Assembly: GCF_000003815.2 (NCBI RefSeq)
Contig: NC_049985.1
Span: 9,196,561 to 9,260,560, forward strand
Direction: 5' to 3'
DNA: 64,000 bases
Origin: Branchiostoma floridae
Taxonomy: Eukaryota; Chordata; Leptocardii; Amphioxiformes; Branchiostomatidae
The notes beneath the pieces were generated by a model, which saw only the letters and a program-made list of their open reading frames with translations, ran no database searches and was not told the origin of the DNA. Below are positions 59,684 to 64,000 of this stretch, one piece after another (the first letter of the stretch is position 1; the number at the start of each line of letters is the position of its first letter). Position numbers and translations under genes: made by a program.

Positions 59684-61660
59684 CTGGACAGAAAACAAGT
59701 CAAGAGTAACCAACAAAATCTAAACTTGATATATATTCATTATTTAAGTTTTTCTTTCCAAAACTTCTCACGGTTAAATCCAAGAACTTGACTTGACTTT
59801 AGAACCAAGAGCTTTAGGTGAGATGTGGCAGTTCATAGAGATGTGGCAGTCCATAGCTCCAGGTCTTTGGAAAGCCTTTCAATCACTGCCAACGATTTTT
59901 CAACAGTAATGGGACTCTAATATCGACATCTTTGATGTAGTAGCACAGGCTTTCTCCAATACATGTTCATCAAATGATCATGAGATCTCCTTTGCATTCA
60001 AGTGACTTTGCAGAGGCCATTCTTATAATAGTATTTCGCTTTTCTTGCTAAATTGTAACTTAAAAACTATCACATCTATGCCCACAAATTATGTGTTTAA
60101 AGCTTGTCCAGAACGTTACTTGGCAAATAAAATATACATGTAGAGCGAGAGAAAAATACTTTATAGATTGATACAGATACATTTACATTCTACTTCTCTC
60201 AATAGACTAACATACAACCAAATACCCTCAGATATGGTACCACAGATTACATGGATATGATTGAAAACCTTATCACTGCACCTGAACAACCATATAAACT
60301 CTTCTGTGGCATAAATTGGTGTTTCCCCATAGAAACTGTATATTCAAGCTTCGGTTGAAGTACAGAAATAGATGTATTCACAAGATAAACCATAGGCTCA
60401 TCAATCAGGCTAATCCTGGGCCTGGGGAAGGCTGGCAGTGATTGGTCAAACCTGGGAGCTGTCCTCCATTAAAGGTGATGGAAACACCACTGATCAGAAG
60501 TTGCTTATCCACTTTCTTTTATCTCTTGTCTTTTCCCAGTTCCACTGGAATTAAACATTGAAGGGTCGCCAAACGGTTCAATGATTGGAATAAATAATAC
60601 CCTTTCTAATTAGACCACAGGGTAAAAATCGTTTATGTAGCAGTGGGGTGCCAGGTGCAAACTGCGACATTGAGGATGGAAATGATCTTTAGATAATGAA
60701 GACTGATACTCCAGACCACCTTATACGGTATACTGTAATCAATGATCTCACATACGTGGATGGAATAATCTAACTCCTCCAAGCTAAAACTGTATCTGTT
60801 TCCCAGTTAGAATTGATTTTTTGGACGGACAAGAAGATAAAATGGACATAGGTTACTATGTATGAAAGTTCTGTGAAGATTCCTCAAAGTATCCTATTGA
60901 TTACTGTATGGAGGTAGTCAAGTGTATGCAGTCATGTTCCCTGGTAGTATGATATTTGGGTGTTCTTACTGTGTGTTTTTTTTTGTGTGTGTGCTAACCA
61001 AGTAACAAGAGTGAACAGAAATGCTCTTTGTGAAGGACAATAACTATGATCATTAGTGATGACATATTTTTTCTCAACATGCAAAAAAATCTCTAAAAGT
61101 AACATATCACTTTACTTATTGCACTGAATTATGCTGTATGTTCAAATCAAGTAAAACCCCTACAGAGTAACTTAGAGCATTCCAAACATTTTACAACTTT
61201 CCAAATTCAAAGTGACTGCTGACACATAATTGGAAGGGTTTGTTCAACATGTACATGATGCCATCAATAAAGCTGTACGAGGAAAAAAGAAAATAGATGG
61301 TGGTAGCAGCTGGGGCAGACTTGAATTGGAAACAACATTTGGTTTTATAGACCTGAGTTGTGAGGGCCATAGCTTGAGAGGCAACACTGCATGACTACCA
61401 GAAGCACATGTAATAGCCATCATCTATCACAGTCTCTGCAATGTGACATTGTAACACAAGGCTAGCCTAGCTGTGCCTATGGTGGAGATGGTTTCATGGA
61501 TATAAATTATAATGATATCTGTATGATGTGACAGCACAGTCTGGGTTGAAATGGATGTTTCTTTTATTATAAGAATGGAAATTCTAAGGGATTTTAGTGC
61601 TCAGACTACTGATACTGAGTATAAACCCCATAAATAACTTCATCAGGTTGGCAATTATTC

Positions 61661-61795
61661 ATATAGTAAGGTTCTTAAGGCATAACCAGGGTGTACTTAC
61701 TTCCAACGTTTCGATGTCTATCAGATGGTGGTGTCTGATATTGAAATGTTGGAAGTAAGTACTCCCAGGTTGTGCCAAAGGAACCTTACTATATA
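61661..61795. mobile_element. Palindromic element with CGTTTCGATGTC core
   Basis: The left arm from ATATAGTAAGGTTC (61661) is inverted at the right as GAACCTTACTATAT (ending about 61794), with paired GTACTTACTTCCAAC and GTTGGAAGTAAGTAC inside. The left arm, read on the minus strand, contains CTGATAGACATCGAAACGTT, related to the hammerhead-like motif at 8000-8037. The element separates the first GTATAAACCCC word (61619) from the 91-bp tandem array. Confidence 0.75.
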
Positions 61796-61796
61796 A

Positions 61797-62251
61797 GTAT
61801 AAACCCGTTTGTAAAAATGAATGCGTGTTTTCTGACCTTCTATCTGAAGAGCCAGCTTGTGGTACTGGTACTGACTACTGATACTAAGTACAAACCCGTT
61901 TGCAAAAATGAATGCGTGTTTTCTGACCTTCTATCTGCAGAGCCAGCTTGTGGTACTGGTGGTGACTACTGATACTAAGTATAAACCCGTTTGCAAAAAT
62001 GACTGCATGTTTTCTGACCTTCTATCTGCAGAGCCAGCTTGTGGTACTGGTGGTGACTACTGATACTAAGTATAAACCCGTTTGCAAAAATGACTGCATG
62101 TTTTCTCACCTTCTATCTGCAGAGCCAGCTTGTGGTACTGGTGCTGACTACTGATACTAAGTATAAACCCATTTGCAAAAATGACTGCATGTTTCTCACC
62201 TTCTATCTGCAGAGCCAGCTTGTGGTACTGGTGCATGGGGCAGGTCTCACA
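61797..62251. repeat. Five 91-bp tandem units copying an exon end and its donor
   Basis: GTATAAACCC or GTACAAACCC starts units at 61797, 61888, 61979, 62070 and 62161, exactly 91 bp apart. Each unit carries about 35 bp identical to the 3' end of RabGAP exon 2 (GAGCCAGCTTGTGGTACTGG on the plus strand) plus its donor. Only the last unit is part of the real exon. In the fourth unit the donor is still GTGAGA; in the first three it is GTCAGA. Confidence 0.95.
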
Positions 62252-62323
62252 CACGATGTGGGTCCGCTGGCTCTCCGCTGCAGCGTTGAAGGCCTGCTTC
62301 AGACACTGCATCACCTCATCGAC
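62200..62323 (-). CDS. RabGAP exon 2: end of PTB domain 2
   Basis: Encodes [40 protein letters not shown] and E. It is the C-terminal helix of the second PTB domain followed by the CE.CPMH motif of TBC1D1/4. The acceptor is TTTTGTAG and the donor GAAG|GTGAGA. The exon is 124 nt, phase 0 in and phase 1 out. Its last 35 bp are the part amplified in the adjacent 91-bp repeat array. Confidence 0.96.
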
Positions 62324-62518
62324 CTACAAAAGGTACAAGCATTTTGCATCATTGTTTGCATCAACTACATGAGCTACTGCTAAAAGTACAACTAACACTA
62401 ACTGCAACAGTGTTGTAACTGGGCAGAGAGAAACTTTTATCTAAGCCCTCTAGAAGAAATAGCTCTCAGACTTTTCAAGCAGGGAAGCTTTCCCCGCATG
62501 GCATGATGCCTTACTCAC

Positions 62519-62617
62519 CACAGACTCTGCCTGGCACCTGAACACGTAGCACATGTGGCGGCTGCTCTTGCTTGACTCTCGGCAGATGAAGCCAAAGTGC
62601 TCTGCTTGCTTGATTCC
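62519..62617 (-). CDS. RabGAP exon 1 of this window: PTB domain 2 core
   Basis: Thirty-three codons, [20 protein letters not shown] and [13 protein letters not shown]. They match [14 protein letters not shown]…YICYVFQCASESL of the second phosphotyrosine-binding domain of TBC1D4. The acceptor is CATGCAG and the donor GTG|GTGAGT. Phase 0 on both sides. Confidence 0.96.
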
Positions 62618-63079
62618 CTGCATGGACAAAAATGTTAGTTTAATACAAATATCAATGTCTAAAGCCATCATTTAAGCACCTTTTGGGTCAGAATTTGCAT
62701 ACAAAATAGGAAGAGGTCACCGGAAATCGAGCATCTACATCTATACATCTTCTCAGTCTGACTGTATAGCAATTGTCCATAAAATCCAGTGAATGATATC
62801 TCCTCCAGCAAACACCAGACATCCAATATTCAGCTTTTACGAAATAATCAAATTACTGCCAGGGCAAATCATCAAATCTCACACTCTGACAACATCAGGC
62901 CTACTTATCACTTGTCAGACATGTGATTTGATGACATTTGGGCACTGAAGTAAGCTGGCATATTTAACCTTTGTCTGATGATGCTCCCACTCCCCAAATT
63001 TCTGATGGTTCAAAGGTAAATTGACAGGCTACAGGTTAAGTAGATGGTATCTGAGCTAAGAGATGTACGCATATTCTAC

Positions 63080-63171
63080 CTGTGACAAAGCTGAGTTCAG
63101 CATTTTGCTGGAGCTAGTGCTGTGAGCCCGACTAAGAACGACAAAATATTTCTTGCCTTTTGTGTGCATTG
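63080..63171 (-). CDS. Possible further RabGAP exon upstream
   Basis: A minus-strand segment between AG at 63172 and donor CAG|GTAGAA at 63079 reads MHTKGKKYFVVLSRAHS and KMLNSALSQ, ending in phase 0 as exon 1 requires. KYFVVL and the final SQ before GIK loosely recall the PTB strand SVVLEKNF…SCSQ of the vertebrate proteins, but the spacing is six residues longer. I treat it as a candidate only. Confidence 0.35.
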
Positions 63172-63179
63172 CTGACGTA

Positions 63180-64000
63180 AGCTAAAAAACTGTGATCGCC
63201 CACGTCAAGCCAACAACATAAGACTGATCCACTTGAAAAAGATCACAGGGAGACAAAGGTTTTTCTTATAAATGTTGTAAAAAGTGACCACAAGGGGAAA
63301 CTCAGCAGGACATATGAAGCCAAGGAGATGAAAAGGTATTGAAAATATGATACTCCAAAAAATCAAAGGTAGCAAGGGATCAAGCACATTTTTATTATTA
63401 GGGTTCTGTTTCGTGTGAAATCATGGAGGTAATTCTATTACTATATCAACGTGTTAGTTGTATCTGGGGGTTTGATTGCCAGGTGGGCGACACAAGATAA
63501 AGGGGACATGAAAGTGGCAGCGCTGACGTCAATGATTACTGGCTGACGTGGGCAGCACAACTGGGGGTAGATCTACAGTAATAGGCAAAAAGTCTCTCTG
63601 CGAGGTTACTGAGAGGGAAGCAGGTAAGCTATGTGCAGTTTACATGTCGAATGTTAGCAAATGGCTGTATTCTGGACAAGTTAACATCAACTCTCATTAT
63701 TTCACTGGGTACCATAATACTGCCATATGATTCATGATAAAAACTACTTGAATCTTAAGTTGCTCAAAGAGATATACCAATGTAGCATCAGTAATCCTGA
63801 TATTCAATACACATCAGATATTCAAGTGTTCAAAACAATGTTGGGAAGGCCTATGTAAAAATATTTTTTTTTTATGTGGCAATACTATTGTGGCACCTGG
63901 CGGAATTATAAGAATTAATGTTAACTCTTCCTTCGTGACTTCAATGAAAAGCAACCTGCAGGTCAATATGAGGTCTATTTCTCATGAATAAACAAACAAA
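63180..64000 (-). other. RabGAP intron or upstream sequence to window edge
   Basis: No further exon with family resemblance was found. The first PTB domain and start of the gene must lie beyond the right edge. Confidence 0.5.

Larger units (their letters stand above)
33190..63171 (-). other. Gene locus: TBC1D1/TBC1D4 (AS160) Rab GTPase-activating protein, 5' end outside window
   Basis: Seventeen exons, 62617 down to 33190, join without any phase conflict into 899 codons of a RabGAP; one further 5' exon is tentative. The vertebrate relatives TBC1D1 and TBC1D4 inactivate Rab GTPases on GLUT4 storage vesicles and are switched off by Akt and AMPK phosphorylation. The order seen is: end of PTB domain 2, a DUF3350-like helix, a Ser/Pro-rich linker with an Akt-type site, a calmodulin-binding-like segment, the TBC domain, and a C-terminal coiled coil. 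This is the vertebrate order. A single gene equally close to both paralogues suggests a pre-duplication ancestor, hence no symbol. The first PTB domain must lie beyond 64,000. Confidence 0.93.

Overview
The window is intron-rich animal DNA. It most likely comes from an invertebrate chordate, probably amphioxus (Branchiostoma). This is an inference from two pre-duplication chordate-type genes with vertebrate-like domain order, GT-AG introns, and a dense load of small palindromic transposons and LINE remnants. No bacterial-style genes, operons, CRISPR arrays, tRNAs or rRNAs were seen. The assembly contains four N gaps (3941-4040, 9197-9296, 11874-11973, 40351-40769).

Two real genes are supported, both on the minus strand. 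(1) A Krueppel-like factor of the KLF3/8/12 group occupies about 18.6-28.0 kb. It has a CtBP-binding PVDLS motif and three C-terminal C2H2 fingers split over two exons. Its probable promoter near 28.0 kb carries a YY1-type motif over the first ATG, a CRE palindrome and CACCC boxes. (2) The 3' two thirds of a TBC1D1/TBC1D4 (AS160) Rab GTPase-activating protein runs from beyond the right edge to 33,190. I could delimit 17 phase-consistent exons encoding 899 residues: the end of the second PTB domain, a DUF3350-like helix, an Akt-type site, a calmodulin-binding-like segment, the TBC catalytic domain with both catalytic fingers, and a C-terminal coiled coil. Its 13-kb intron (37.1-50.1 kb) holds LINE and palindromic insertions.

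The left 18 kb has no convincing gene. It is built of repeats: a 65-bp minisatellite (about 1.6-3.5 kb) that creates a spurious 545-codon open frame, several tandem duplications (0.06-1.07 kb), and MITEs. Introns carry CAGGGCT-ended hAT-type elements, one with an exact 8-bp target duplication, and LINE 3' fragments, one with a 14-bp target duplication.

The most notable observations are: compensatory base changes in a hairpin repeated through the minisatellite; hammerhead-ribozyme-like motifs at three dispersed sites; two independent tandem duplications inside the RabGAP gene that each copy the 3' end of an exon together with its splice donor, one including the catalytic glutamine; and a conserved Akt-type site in the RabGAP.
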